A stretch of DNA of 64,000 nucleotides from Peterkaempfera bronchialis (GTDB lineage Bacteria > Actinomycetota > Actinomycetes > Streptomycetales > Streptomycetaceae). The stretch lies in the NCBI RefSeq assembly GCF_003258605.2, contig NZ_CP031264.1, forward strand, positions 744,001 to 808,000. Reading direction: 5' to 3'. The translations under genes were made by a program, and so were the position numbers. Positions 41,493 to 50,765 of this stretch are shown here, one piece after another; within the stretch, counting starts at the first letter, position 1, and each line of letters begins with the position of its first letter. The notes beneath the pieces were generated by a model, which worked only from the letters and a program-made list of their open reading frames with translations, did no database searches and had not been told where the DNA came from.

Positions 41493-43949
41493 ATGGGAGA
41501 GCAGAAGGTCCGAGTCACGCAGGACAGCGGCTCCCGCTGGCGGCGTCGGACCGGCGAGTACGACACCCTGGCGGAGGCGCTTGCCGCCGCCGAGCCCGGG
41601 GACACCGTCACCGTCCGGGCGGGGACCTTCCGGGAGAACCTGGTCCTCGACAAGCCGGTGACCGTCACCGCCGCCGGCGCCCTCGGCTCGGTGCGGATCG
41701 AGCCGCCCGCCGGACCGGCGCTCACCGTGCTGGCCGCCGCCTCGGTGCGGGGCCTGGTGCTGGAGGGCCATGACACCTCGTCGGCCGCCGTGCTGGTCGA
41801 CGGGCCGGCTGCGGCGGCCGAGATCGCCGAGTGCCGGGTCAGCACCGTCTCCGCCGTGGGCATCGAGGTCCGGGGCGGGGCCAGGCCCACCGTCCGGCAG
41901 TGCACCGTGGAGAACCCCGGAGGGCTCGGCATCCGGGTCCGCGACGCCGCCGCCGCGTCCTTCGAGGAGTGCGAGGTGGTCGCCGCCGGGCAGGCAGGGG
42001 TGGCGGTGCTGGAGGGCGCCACCGCCCGCCTGGACCGCAGCCGCATCCACCACGCCTCCGGCGCCGGACTGCTGCTCACCGGCGAGGGCACCACCGTCGA
42101 GGCGGTCGGCTGCGAGGTCTACGAGATCGACGGCACCGGCGTGCAGGCGGAGAGCCGGGCCGTCGGCCGGATCACCGACTGCGAGGTGCACCGGGTCTCC
42201 GGCAACGGCATCACCCTGGACAGCGAGGCGGTGCTGGCGCTCGACGGCACCCGCGTCCACGACGTACCGGAGAACGGCGCCGACCTGCGCGGCCGCTCGG
42301 TGCTCACCCTGGAGCGCAGCACCATACGGGCGTTCGGCCGCAATGGGCTCTCGGTGTGGGACGCGGGCACCCGCGCCGAGGCGTCCGGCAGCGAGCTGCA
42401 TGACTCCACCGGCGACTACCCGGCCGTCTGGATCAGCGACGGCGCCCGGGTGTCCCTCTCCGACTGCCGCCTGCACGATGTGCCCGACGCGCTCTTCGTC
42501 CTGGACCGCGACTCGCACGCCGAGGTCACCGACTGCACGCTCACCCAGATCCGCAGCTCCGCCGTCTCGGTGAGCGGGGGCGCCACCGTGCGGCTGGACC
42601 GCTGCCGCATCCAGGACGCCGGTACCGGCCTCTGGTTCCGCGACCACGGCAGCGGCGGCACGCTGGACGGCTGCGAGATCGCCGACGTGGCCACCGGGGT
42701 GATCGTGGCCCGGGGCGCGGACCCGGTGGTGCGCTCCTGCACCGTACGCGGCAGCGCGGACGCGGCCGTCTATGTCTCGGCGGGCGGCGTGGGCACCTTC
42801 GAGGAGTGCCGGGTCTCGCACGGCAAGGGCTATGGCTTCCATGTGATCGACGGCTGCCGGACCGTCATCTCCCGCTGCCGCGCGGAGCAGCACGCCCGGG
42901 GCGGGTTCGAGTTCTCCGAGCCCGGCCCGATCGTGGAGGACTGCACCAGCGACGACATCAAGCCGCAGACCGCCACCGCCACGGCCGCGCGCGGCACGGT
43001 CAGCGACCACGCGGCGGGCGCCGGCGGCATCCTCGGCGGCGGCATCCTCGGCGGGGGCTTCGCGGGCGGCGGCGGTGGCGCCGCGCGTACGGGCAGCGCC
43101 CCGCTGGTGGACTCCACCGCCGCCATCGCCCCGATCCCCGACTGCCGCCCCGCCGACGAGGCGCTGGCCGATCTGGACGCGCTGATCGGGCTGGACACCG
43201 TGAAGCAGGAGGTCCGCACCCTGATCGACCTGATCTCGGTCGGCCGGCGGCGGCAGCAGGCCGGGCTCAAGGCGCCCTCGCTCCGCCGCCACCTGGTCTT
43301 CACCGGCTCCCCCGGCACCGGCAAGACCACGGTGGCCCGCCTCTACGGGGAGATCCTGGCCGCCCTGGGGGTGCTGCAACGCGGCCACCTGGTGGAGGTC
43401 GCCCGGGTCGATCTGGTCGGCGAGCACATCGGCTCCACCGCGCTGCGCACCTCGGAGGCGTTCGACCGGGCGCGCGGCGGGGTGCTCTTCATCGACGAGG
43501 CGTATGCGCTGGCACCGGAGGACGGCAGCCGCGACTTCGGCCGGGAGGCGATCGACACCCTGGTGAAGCTGATGGAGGACCACCGCGATGAGGTGGTGGT
43601 CATCGTGGCCGGCTACACCGCCGAGATGGAGCGTTTCCTCTCCTCCAACCCCGGTGTGGCGTCCCGCTTCTCACGTACCGTCACCTTTCCCGACTACTCC
43701 GCCGAGGAGCTGCTGCGGATCACCCGCACCCAGTGCGCCGAGCATGAGTACCAGCTGGCCGAACCGACTGCGACGGCGCTGCTGGACCACTTCGCGGCGC
43801 TGGACCGGGGGCCGTCGTTCGGCAATGGGCGCACCGCCCGGCAGGTCTTCGAGACCATGGTCGAGCGGCACGCCGTACGGGTGGCCCAGTTGGCCGACCC
43901 CTCCACCGAGGAGCTGCAACTGCTGGTGCCCGAGGACCTGCCCGGGTAG
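41493..43949 (+). CDS. Right-handed beta-helix protein fused to a CbxX/EccA-type AAA+ ATPase
   Basis: 818 residues from ATG 41493. Residues 20-60 have a DTLAEALAAAEPGDTVTVRAG opening like NosD/pectate-lyase-fold proteins. Then about 20 short beta-helix rungs of 22-24 residues run to about 505 (each with a C-x-V or C-x-I step and G-I-x-V/L turn). A Gly-rich linker (GGILGGGILGGG) leads to an AAA+ domain: IGLDTVKQEVRTLIDL, Walker A GSPGTGKTTVA (Lys611), Walker B VLFIDEAYAL (Asp668, Glu669) and an arginine-finger region GVASRFSRTVTF. CbxX/EccA ATPases remodel protein assemblies, in rubisco activation or type VII secretion. No signal peptide or esx gene is present. The beta-helix may be a substrate-recognition platform; the role is unknown. 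Confidence 0.88.
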   Translation: MGEQKVRVTQDSGSRWRRRTGEYDTLAEALAAAEPGDTVTVRAGTFRENLVLDKPVTVTAAGALGSVRIEPPAGPALTVLAAASVRGLVLEGHDTSSAAVLVDGPAAAAEIAECRVSTVSAVGIEVRGGARPTVRQCTVENPGGLGIRVRDAAAASFEECEVVAAGQAGVAVLEGATARLDRSRIHHASGAGLLLTGEGTTVEAVGCEVYEIDGTGVQAESRAVGRITDCEVHRVSGNGITLDSEAVLALDGTRVHDVPENGADLRGRSVLTLERSTIRAFGRNGLSVWDAGTRAEASGSELHDSTGDYPAVWISDGARVSLSDCRLHDVPDALFVLDRDSHAEVTDCTLTQIRSSAVSVSGGATVRLDRCRIQDAGTGLWFRDHGSGGTLDGCEIADVATGVIVARGADPVVRSCTVRGSADAAVYVSAGGVGTFEECRVSHGKGYGFHVIDGCRTVISRCRAEQHARGGFEFSEPGPIVEDCTSDDIKPQTATATAARGTVSDHAAGAGGILGGGILGGGFAGGGGGAARTGSAPLVDSTAAIAPIPDCRPADEALADLDALIGLDTVKQEVRTLIDLISVGRRRQQAGLKAPSLRRHLVFTGSPGTGKTTVARLYGEILAALGVLQRGHLVEVARVDLVGEHIGSTALRTSEAFDRARGGVLFIDEAYALAPEDGSRDFGREAIDTLVKLMEDHRDEVVVIVAGYTAEMERFLSSNPGVASRFSRTVTFPDYSAEELLRITRTQCAEHEYQLAEPTATALLDHFAALDRGPSFGNGRTARQVFETMVERHAVRVAQLADPSTEELQLLVPEDLPG

Positions 43950-43972
43950 CCAGGCAGGTGAGCAGGGCCGGT

Positions 43973-46543
43973 TCAGCAGAGCCGGGAGAGCAGCGCGGCC
44001 CGCTCGGCGGCGAAGGCCGGGTCGGCCTGGTAGTGGGAGTGCGCCTCGACCTGGGTGGGCAGCGGAGCGGCCGGGGTGCGCCCATAGCTGAGCGGGTCGG
44101 TGAACGGCGGCGCGTCCACCGGCGCCTGCTGCCCGGCGGTCGGGACGTGCACCGGGCCGCCTATCGGGTCGGTGTACCGGTAGAGGTTCCGCCACGCCGG
44201 GATGTGGCGCCGCAGCCGGGCCAGGTCCTCGGGGCCCATGTACGCCGGGAAGAACCGCCCGTACAGGCGGCGCAGCGGCGAGCCATAGGTGAGCAGGCTG
44301 ACCTGGTGGCGTACCGACTCGGGGAGCTGCCAGAGCGCGGCGGCGGCGATCACCGTGCCCTGGGAGTGGGCGGAGACCACGATCCGGCAGACCGGCCCCC
44401 GGTCGCACCAGGCCCGGACGCGGGAGACCAGGTCGGGCACGGCGCGCTCGGCGTAGCAGGGCGGGGCGAAGGGGTGTGCGGCGCGCGGCCAGAAGGTGCC
44501 GATGTCCCACAGGATGCCGATGGTGCGCCGCGCCCCGGCGCCCTTGTAGGCGCGGCGGCCCAGGGCCACCAGGGCGACCACGGCGGTGCCGATCAGCCAG
44601 GACCCGAGCGCCTGGGCGGTGTCGGCGGCATAGGCGACGGCGGTGGGCGTGGAGTCGGCGGCCTGGGCCGGGTCGGCGTGCTTGACCAGCGCCCCGGCCA
44701 GTGACCCCGCGCAGGCCAGCAGGGCCAGCAGTGCGACGGCGCCGATCAGCGCGGGGCCGGAGTCGGTGAGCCGCGCCCGGGCGAGCGCCCCGGCGATGGC
44801 GGCGGACCGCTCGGGGCTGGCTCCGTCGGGGGCCACCCCGTAGGTGGCCGGTACCCGGGGGGCGAGGTCCCGCTGCTGGAGCACCATCCGGCCGCCGGCC
44901 AGCGCCAGCAGCCCGGCGACGGCCAGCAGCACGACGGGGAGGCAGACGGCGTGCCAGGTGAGCAGCAGCGGCGGGGCGGGGAGGGTGTCGCGGCGGTCGC
45001 CCGGTCCGGCGGCGCGGTTGAGCCAGTCGGCGGCCCAGACAACCGCGCCGGAGGTGAAGAGCACGCCCAGGCCGCAGGCGAGCATGGCGGTGGCCGGGCC
45101 GCCGAAGCCGCCCAGCGCCGCCCCGTCGGGCCCGCCGAAGCCGGGGGCCCGCAGCGCCGCCCCGGGCTGCTTGCCGTCGGGCTCCGGGCCGGGCTGCTTG
45201 CCGTCGGGCTCCGGGCCGGGCTGCTTGCCGTCGGGCTCCGGGCCGGGCTCCGGGCCGGGCCCCTCGGCGAGGCCCGCGGCGGCCGGGGCGCGGCCGGACC
45301 TGCGGGCGAGGACGGCGGTCACGGCGGCGAGCCCGACCACCAGCACCAGTTGACCGGTCGCCAGCACGGTGAAGGCGGCGGCCCCGCCGGGGAGCAGTCC
45401 GGAGGAGGTCCAGCCGGTCCGGCCCCAGCCGCTGTAGAGCAGGGCCGCCCCGCAGATGGCGAGGGTGGCCCAGTGCAGATAGCGCACCAGGACGCCGTCC
45501 CGGGCGTCGTCCAGGATGGCCTCCCGGCGTACGCTCCCCACCAGCACCACCAGGACCGCGACCGCCACCGCCGTGAGCAGTGCCGCCAGCAGCACCCCCG
45601 CCCCGAGCAGCGCCGCCGATCCGGTGGGCCCGGCGTCGTGCCGCAGCGTGGGGACCACCAGAGCGATGCCCACGGTGGCCAGCGCGGCGGCGAGATGGGC
45701 GATCCGCAGTCGGCCGACCGCGCGTTTGCCGTACCAGAACCCGGCGAGCTCCATGGGGGCCTCGCGCTGCTCGGTCGCCCGGTGCTCATCGGGCTGGTGG
45801 GCCTCGAAGGCGCTCCAGGTGCGGTGTGAGAGATGCCCCAGCAGGGCGACCAGCGCCAGCGGCAGCAGCGCGCCGAGGGCGAGTCGGCGGCCGGGCTGGT
45901 GCCACCAGTTGTGCGGGTCGGCGGCGAAGCGCAGCCAGGACTGGTGCACGGCGCAGACGGGGCTGCCCGCGCACTGCCAGGCGGCCAGGTCGAGCGCCAC
46001 CTCGCAGGCACCGGCGGCGAGCAGCACGGTGAGCAGCAGCGCCAGCAGCCGCAGCAGCAGGTCATAGGCGGCCCCGGCGCGCTGCCTCGGTGCCTGGCCC
46101 GTACCGGCCGCGCCTGGGCCCGCCTGACCCGCGCCCGCCTGGCCCGGGGGCCGCATCCAGTGGGCGAGGTTGACCACCATGAAGGGCAGGAGCAGCAGCC
46201 AGAGCGCCCGGGTGCCGTCGCCGGAGGTGAGCCCGGACCAGCAGTACGCCTCCTGAAGGGGTTCCTGCCGAGGGTTCCGGGGGTCGTCCTCGGCGTGCAG
46301 GTCCCTCCGGCGGCGGTAGACGCCTGCGGTGTCGTCGCCGAGCATCCGGATGGGGTGCGGGTCGGCCAGCATGCCGCCGGGCGTGGCTCCGCCGACGCCA
46401 TGGACGAGGAGTTCCAGGGCGGGGCCGGAGGAGGCGGCGGGCGGCGGTGCGACGCCGACGGGACTGGCCTGGCCCGGCAGGTCGGGCTGCGGTGGCGGCG
46501 GCGTGCCCGGCGGGCCGCCGGGGCGCTCGGGTGCCTGGGTCAT
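43973..46543 (-). CDS. Large integral membrane protein with alpha/beta-hydrolase-like domain
   Basis: 856 residues from ATG 46543 with a GGGGGAGAGAG site; the longer open frame beyond is antisense to the DeoR gene. A Pro-rich leader is followed by LELLVHGVGGATPGGML, a hydrolase-like first strand, at about 43-59. There are then about ten membrane helices (about 110-690), and a C-terminal part with VCRIVVSAHSQGTVIAAA where Ser727 sits in an AHSQG nucleophile elbow. LLTYGSPLRRLYGRFF follows, as in lipases. The fold thus seems split: first strand at the N-terminus, nucleophile near the C-terminus, membrane helices inserted. A 9-residue EPDGKQPGP repeat (three copies) lies in a loop. Substrate unknown; it may be an esterase acting on a lipid or wall component. 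Confidence 0.72.
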   Translation of the reverse strand: MTQAPERPGGPPGTPPPPQPDLPGQASPVGVAPPPAASSGPALELLVHGVGGATPGGMLADPHPIRMLGDDTAGVYRRRRDLHAEDDPRNPRQEPLQEAYCWSGLTSGDGTRALWLLLLPFMVVNLAHWMRPPGQAGAGQAGPGAAGTGQAPRQRAGAAYDLLLRLLALLLTVLLAAGACEVALDLAAWQCAGSPVCAVHQSWLRFAADPHNWWHQPGRRLALGALLPLALVALLGHLSHRTWSAFEAHQPDEHRATEQREAPMELAGFWYGKRAVGRLRIAHLAAALATVGIALVVPTLRHDAGPTGSAALLGAGVLLAALLTAVAVAVLVVLVGSVRREAILDDARDGVLVRYLHWATLAICGAALLYSGWGRTGWTSSGLLPGGAAAFTVLATGQLVLVVGLAAVTAVLARRSGRAPAAAGLAEGPGPEPGPEPDGKQPGPEPDGKQPGPEPDGKQPGAALRAPGFGGPDGAALGGFGGPATAMLACGLGVLFTSGAVVWAADWLNRAAGPGDRRDTLPAPPLLLTWHAVCLPVVLLAVAGLLALAGGRMVLQQRDLAPRVPATYGVAPDGASPERSAAIAGALARARLTDSGPALIGAVALLALLACAGSLAGALVKHADPAQAADSTPTAVAYAADTAQALGSWLIGTAVVALVALGRRAYKGAGARRTIGILWDIGTFWPRAAHPFAPPCYAERAVPDLVSRVRAWCDRGPVCRIVVSAHSQGTVIAAAALWQLPESVRHQVSLLTYGSPLRRLYGRFFPAYMGPEDLARLRRHIPAWRNLYRYTDPIGGPVHVPTAGQQAPVDAPPFTDPLSYGRTPAAPLPTQVEAHSHYQADPAFAAERAALLSRLC
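45164..45244. repeat. 27-bp repeat, three copies, in the membrane hydrolase gene
   Basis: Units beginning GGGCTGCTTGCCGTCGGGCT start at 45164, 45191 and 45218. They encode the nine-residue EPDGKQPGP repeat and keep the frame. The copies are almost identical, so the expansion is recent. Confidence 0.9.
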
Positions 46544-46774
46544 GGTGCTCTCTCCCCCGAGGAACTGATACGGCGCCGGGCCGGGGCTGCGCGGCCGGGC
46601 CCGGTGGGACCATGGTTCCGCCGGCGGGCGGTCTGTACACCCGCTGCGCCCCAACCGCAATGAACAGCGGGCGCGCAGGCTGCGGTGCGCGCTCACCCAT
46701 ACGTGGCCGCGCCCCACGGTGCATGGGATCATGGGCCCGACCACCGGGACGGAGCAGAAGGCGGGTCGGCTTCC

Positions 46775-47584
46775 TTGACGGAGAACAGCAACCTCCTCGC
46801 CGAGCAGCGTAGGGCGCTGATCCTCGACGAGGTGCGGCGGCGCGGGGGCGTGCGGGTCAATGAGCTCACCCGTCGGCTCGGCGTCTCGGACATGACGATC
46901 CGCCGGGACCTCGACGCCCTCGCCCGGCAGGGCGCGGTGGAGAAGGTGCACGGCGGCGCGGTGCCGGTCGAGGAGGCCCGGACGCATGAGCCGGGCTTCG
47001 AGGCGAAGTCGTCGCTGGAGCTGACCGCCAAGGAGGAGATCGCCCGGGCCGCGGCGCGGCTGGTCGCCCCGGGCAGCGCGGTGGCGCTCTCCGGCGGCAC
47101 CACCACCTACGCCCTCGCCCACCGGCTGACCCAGGTGGAGGGCCTGACCGTGGTGACCAACTCGGTGCGGGTCGCCGATGTCTTCGAGCATGCGCTGCGG
47201 CAGGGCGGCGGCGCGGGGACCACGGTGGTGCTGACCGGCGGGGTGCGCACCCCTTCGGACTCGCTGGTCGGGCCGATCGCGGACCGGGCGATCCGGTCGC
47301 TCCACTTCGACCTGCTCTTCCTGGGCTGCCACGGGGTCTCCCCGGCGGCGGGGCTCTCCACGCCCAATCTGGCGGAGGCGGAGACCAACCGCAGCTTTGT
47401 GGCCTCCACCCGGCGGCTGGTGGTGGTGGCCGACCACACCAAGTGGGGCACGGTCGGCCTCTCCACCTTCGCCGAGCTGGCGGAGGTGGACACCTGGGTC
47501 TGCGACGCCGGGCTGCCCGAGGAGGCCCGGGAGACGGCCCGCGAGCAGATCCGCGAACTGGTGCTGGCGGGCGCGTCCGACTGA
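46775..47584 (+). CDS. DeoR/GlpR-family transcriptional regulator
   Basis: 269 residues from a TTG start at 46775. The N-terminal winged helix (RALILDEVRRRGGVRVNELT, then GVSDMTIRRDLDALARQGAVEKVHGGA) is textbook DeoR. The C-terminal DeoRC sensor has SGGTTTYALAHRL, VVTNSVRVADVF and VVVADHTKWG, which bind phosphorylated sugars. It is divergent from the membrane hydrolase gene (231 bases between starts) and may regulate it. No sugar-catabolic operon is adjacent. AAGG upstream of the TTG is somewhat distant, so the start could differ by a few codons. Confidence 0.9.
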   Translation: MTENSNLLAEQRRALILDEVRRRGGVRVNELTRRLGVSDMTIRRDLDALARQGAVEKVHGGAVPVEEARTHEPGFEAKSSLELTAKEEIARAAARLVAPGSAVALSGGTTTYALAHRLTQVEGLTVVTNSVRVADVFEHALRQGGGAGTTVVLTGGVRTPSDSLVGPIADRAIRSLHFDLLFLGCHGVSPAAGLSTPNLAEAETNRSFVASTRRLVVVADHTKWGTVGLSTFAELAEVDTWVCDAGLPEEARETAREQIRELVLAGASD

Positions 47585-47699
47585 GCCGGGGCCGCCCCGA
47601 GGCACCCTCGCCGGGCGGCTGCCGCTCCCGTACGATGGCGCCTCCGGGCCCTGGGGTTGGCTTGCCGGGTCCTCGTCGCACGGAGCGGGAGGTGGCCTG

Positions 47700-48200
47700 A
47701 TGGCACGTCACCTGCGGCCCGAGACACCGGACTTCCTGACCGGTGCGCCGGTGCGGCTGCGTTTCTCGGCCGTGCTGGCGGCCTCCCCGGAGGCCGTCTT
47801 CCGGGAGCTGGCGGAGATCCCCGAGGGCTGGCCGCGCTGGTTCCGCCCGATCGCCTCGGTGGAGTACGTGGGCGATCCGCCGTACGGGCGGGGCAGCTGC
47901 CGGCGGGTCAGACTGGTCGGCGGGGGCCGGTTCGTGGAGAGCGTGCTGGTCGCCGAGGAGGGGCGGCGGTTCGTCTACCGGGTGGACGAGACCAGCGTCC
48001 CCGGGCTGCTGGCGCTGATGGAGGAGTGGCGGCTGTCACCGTCCCCGTACGGCGGCACCCGGCTCCAGTGGACCACCGCGCTGGCGGCGCGGCGGCCCGC
48101 CCGGCAGCTGTGGAGCGCGGCCCGGCCGCTGCTGGCCCGGGCGTTCCGGCGGGCGGCACGCCGCCTGGACGAGCGGATCGCCGAACAGGCCGCCGGCTGA
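47700..48200 (+). CDS. SRPBCC-fold protein (polyketide cyclase/dehydrase or lipid-binding like)
   Basis: 166 residues from ATG 47700 with GGGAGGTGG upstream. The SRPBCC pattern is visible: VRLRFSAVLAASPEAVFREL, then a WPRWFRPIASVEYVG strand, GRGSCRRVRLVGGGRFVESVL, and a long C-terminal helix RPLLARAFRRAARRLDERI. Such proteins bind hydrophobic ligands; no catalytic residue can be assigned. TACGAT at 47631-47636 is a possible -10. It converges with the PLP enzyme gene and both stops lie in one hairpin. Confidence 0.8.
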   Translation: MARHLRPETPDFLTGAPVRLRFSAVLAASPEAVFRELAEIPEGWPRWFRPIASVEYVGDPPYGRGSCRRVRLVGGGRFVESVLVAEEGRRFVYRVDETSVPGLLALMEEWRLSPSPYGGTRLQWTTALAARRPARQLWSAARPLLARAFRRAARRLDERIAEQAAG

Positions 48201-48213
48201 CGGCTGGTCAGCC
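48195..48213. terminator. Hairpin containing both convergent stop codons
   Basis: GGCTGAC (48195-48201) pairs with GTCAGCC (48207-48213) around a 5-base loop. Both arms contain a TGA: that of the SRPBCC gene and that of the PLP enzyme gene. Confidence 0.5.
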
Positions 48214-49335
48214 CTGCCATTCCCCGCCGGCCAGAAAGCCGTCCAGGACGGCGGTGTACGGGGCGATCTCGATGCCCTGCTCGGCGAGCCAGCGGTCGGA
48301 GTAGTACTTGTCCAGGTAGCGGTCGCCGGGGTCGCAGAGCAGGGTGACCAGGCTGCCGCGCTGCCCGGCGGCGCGCATCTCGGCGACGATCCGCAGCGCG
48401 CTCCACAGCCCGGTGCCGGTGGAGCCGCCAGCCCGGCGGCCGAGCACCCGCTCCAGGGTGCGGACGGCGGCGATGGAGGCCCCGTCGGGGACCTTCATCA
48501 TCCGGTCGATGGCGCCGGGCACGAAGCTGGGCTCGATCCGGGGCCGCCCGATGCCCTCGATCCGCGATCCGCGCTCGCAGTGCACGGTCTGATCGCCGCT
48601 CACCCAGCCGTCGAAGAAGCAGGAGTTCTCCGGGTCGGCCACGCAGATCCGGGTGTCGTACTGCTGGTAGCGGACATAGCGCCCCAGGGTGGCGGAGGTG
48701 CCGCCGGTCCCGGCGGTGGCGATGATCCAGGCGGGCTCGGGGTAGCGCTCCATACGGAGCTGACTGTAGATCGACTCGGCGATGTTGTTGTTGCCCCGCC
48801 AGTCGGTGGCCCGCTCCGCGTAGGTGAACTGGTCCATGTAGTGGCCGCCGGTCTCCGCCGCGAGCCGCGCGGAGACCTCGTACACGGTGCGCGGGTCGTC
48901 GACCAGATGGCAGGTGCCGCCCTGGAACTCGATCAGGCTGATCTTCTCGTAGCTGGTGGTGCGCGGCATCACGGCGACAAAGGGCACGCCGACCAGTCCG
49001 GCGAAGTACGCCTCGGAGATGGCGGTGGAGCCGCTGGATGCCTCGATCACCGGCTTCCCGGGGCGGATCCAGCCGTTGCACAGGGCGTACAGGAAGAGCG
49101 AGCGGGCCAGTCGGTGCTTGAGGCTGCCGGTGGGGTGGGTGGACTCGTCCTTGAGGTACAGGTCGATGCCCCACTCCTCGGGCAGCGGGAAGCGCAGCAG
49201 ATGGGTGTCGGCGGAGCGGTTGGCGTCCGCCTGGACCTTGCGCACGGCCTCCTTCAGCCAGGCCCGGTAGGCGTCGTCGGAGCGGTCCACATCGACGGTC
49301 GCCGCTGCTCCGGCGGTGTTCCGGGGGTCTGCCAT
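48208..49335 (-). CDS. PLP-dependent cysteine synthase-like enzyme (fold type II)
   Basis: 375 residues from ATG 49335 with AGGAGG nine bases ahead. [20 protein letters not shown] carries the Schiff-base lysine in [25 protein letters not shown] is the substrate and phosphate loop, [14 protein letters not shown] the PLP phosphate clamp, and [17 protein letters not shown] the C-terminal motif. It is related to cysteine synthase and cystathionine beta-synthase, but with a longer N-terminus and no CBS or regulatory domain. The exact substrate pair is uncertain. It is divergent from the HATPase gene across 328 bases. Confidence 0.9.
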   Translation of the reverse strand: MADPRNTAGAAATVDVDRSDDAYRAWLKEAVRKVQADANRSADTHLLRFPLPEEWGIDLYLKDESTHPTGSLKHRLARSLFLYALCNGWIRPGKPVIEASSGSTAISEAYFAGLVGVPFVAVMPRTTSYEKISLIEFQGGTCHLVDDPRTVYEVSARLAAETGGHYMDQFTYAERATDWRGNNNIAESIYSQLRMERYPEPAWIIATAGTGGTSATLGRYVRYQQYDTRICVADPENSCFFDGWVSGDQTVHCERGSRIEGIGRPRIEPSFVPGAIDRMMKVPDGASIAAVRTLERVLGRRAGGSTGTGLWSALRIVAEMRAAGQRGSLVTLLCDPGDRYLDKYYSDRWLAEQGIEIAPYTAVLDGFLAGGEWQG

Positions 49336-49663
49336 GCCGTCGGGCCTCCTTGCGTGCCTGCGGTCGAGCCGACGCAAGCGTAACAGGCGACTACCATAAG
49401 TGACCGTTACCTGCTATCCATGCGCCCCTTATGCCACCCCCGTCCGCCGAACGGCGGGATACGCCGGTTCGCACCACCGCCCACCGGCCCGTTCACGCCG
49501 TGCGCTCCCCGGTGCAGCATCGCGCCCGCGTGTGCGCAAGTTGCGGAACGGCGCCATCGGCGTGAGTCTGGTGCACATCGCTTTCCGTTGCGACCCAGAC
49601 ACTCTGCGCGTTCGAGGTCTCGCAGCGCGCAGCCGGCCCCACCTCGGAGGGAGTCGTTGCGTC
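49336..49663. other. 328-base divergent intergenic region
   Basis: No gene is evident. An AT-richer patch (49380-49425) contains the inverted repeat GTAAC (49380-49384) and GTTAC (49406-49410), and plausible -10 elements for both directions (TATGGT on the minus strand at 49393-49398, TATCCA on the plus strand at about 49416). The remainder is GC-rich leader for the HATPase gene. Confidence 0.45.
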
Positions 49664-50257
49664 ATGGAGGATCGGGTCAGGAATTACGAACTGCGGCTGG
49701 CCGCAGTCCCGAGCCGCTTCGAAACCGTGCGCCGGATAACCTCGGCGCACCTGCGGTACTGGAAGTGCGCGCCCCTGGTGGACTCGGCACTGCTCGGGCT
49801 GACCGAGCTGCTCGCCAACGTCCACCAGCATGCCGCCGGCAGCGAGGAGTGCGTCCTGGAACTCAGGGCCGCCCCGGACTGCCTCACCATCTCGGTGCAC
49901 GACGCCGACCCGACCCTGCCGGTGGCCCGCGAGGCCGACGTCTGGGAAGTCAGCGGCAGGGGGCTGGCCATCGTGGCGGCGCTCAGCAAGGAGTGGGGCG
50001 CCGTGGTGGAGCCGGAGGGCCTGCTGGCCGGCAAGGTGGTCTGGTTCTCGCTGGCCGCCGACCCCGTACTGCCGGACCCGCTGCGGGCCCCCCGGGCCCG
50101 CCGGGCGCTCGCCCACCCCCGGCTCACCGTGGATCCGCTGCGGCCGTCGGCTCCGCTGCGCACCGCACCGCTGGTGCTGCCCTCCGGCGACGAGGACGAC
50201 TGGTACGACCCCGCGCTGCCGGGCCGGGCCCAGCCCGTCGCCGTACCCCACCGCTGA
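49664..50257 (+). CDS. ATP-binding HATPase_c protein, RsbW-like anti-sigma/regulatory type
   Basis: 197 residues from ATG 49664 with GGAGGGAG upstream. The domain (about 5-130) shows LTELLANVHQHA (N-box with the conserved Glu and Asn), ISVHDADP (G1-like) and SGRGLAIVAALSKEWG (G2 box). This is the short single-domain HATPase found in very large numbers in Streptomyces, related to the anti-sigma kinase RsbW/SpoIIAB. The last 60 residues are Pro- and Arg-rich and not conserved. No anti-anti-sigma or sigma gene is adjacent, so its partner is unknown. Confidence 0.85.
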   Translation: MEDRVRNYELRLAAVPSRFETVRRITSAHLRYWKCAPLVDSALLGLTELLANVHQHAAGSEECVLELRAAPDCLTISVHDADPTLPVAREADVWEVSGRGLAIVAALSKEWGAVVEPEGLLAGKVVWFSLAADPVLPDPLRAPRARRALAHPRLTVDPLRPSAPLRTAPLVLPSGDEDDWYDPALPGRAQPVAVPHR

Positions 50258-50326
50258 GCCACGCGGGGCAGGGAGACCGGGCAGCGGGCAGCCCCAGCGG
50301 CCCGCCCGCCGCCCGCCGCCCCGGCC

Positions 50327-50765
50327 TCAACCTCCGCCCAGGCCGCGCGCAGTCGGCGGGGGACGCCGACTCACCGCGTATGCGCTCGCTCGGCGCGACG
50401 TCGGCACCAGGCCCAGCTCAAAGGCGATGGTGACCAGCTGGACCCGGTCACGGGCCGCCGACTTGGTGGGCAGCCGCCCCCCGTGGGCCTTGGCGGTGGC
50501 CGGGCCGATGAAGAGCCCGGAGGCGATCTCGCCGCTGGACCGGCCGCGTCCGACGAGAACGAGCACCTCGCGCTCCCGGTCGGCGATGCCCTCGACCACC
50601 CCGTGCCGGGGCGCAGCCGCAGGCTCGGGGCGGGCGGCGAACTCCTCGATCAGGCGGCGCGTCACGCTCGGCGCGATCAGCGCCTCACCGGCGGCGACCA
50701 CCCGGAGCGCGGCGAGGAAGCCGCTCGCGCCCGCGCGCAGCGCGCCGTAGCCCTCGTCCGGCCTG
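50327..50765 (-). pseudogene. Decayed LuxR-family response regulator, C-terminal remnant
   Basis: The minus-strand frame contains ALRAGASGFL directly joined to AALRVVAAGEALIAPSVTRR. The segment that normally lies between (LKDTPPEQLL-like) is deleted. The helix-turn-helix survives in altered form (DREREVLVLVGRGRSSGEIA, then GLFIGPATAKAHGGRL), with substitutions of key residues such as HVSRL to HGGRL. The receiver domain with its phospho-acceptor Asp is missing; upstream of PDEGYGALRAG the frame is unrelated. The expected NarL-type end (near GLV) is overrun to a stop at 50327. I read this as a remnant, not a working regulator. Confidence 0.7.

Noticed and set aside
46544-47605. Extension of the membrane hydrolase frame through the DeoR gene
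   Set aside because: It is antisense to a textbook DeoR protein; the ATG at 46543 has a good ribosome site.
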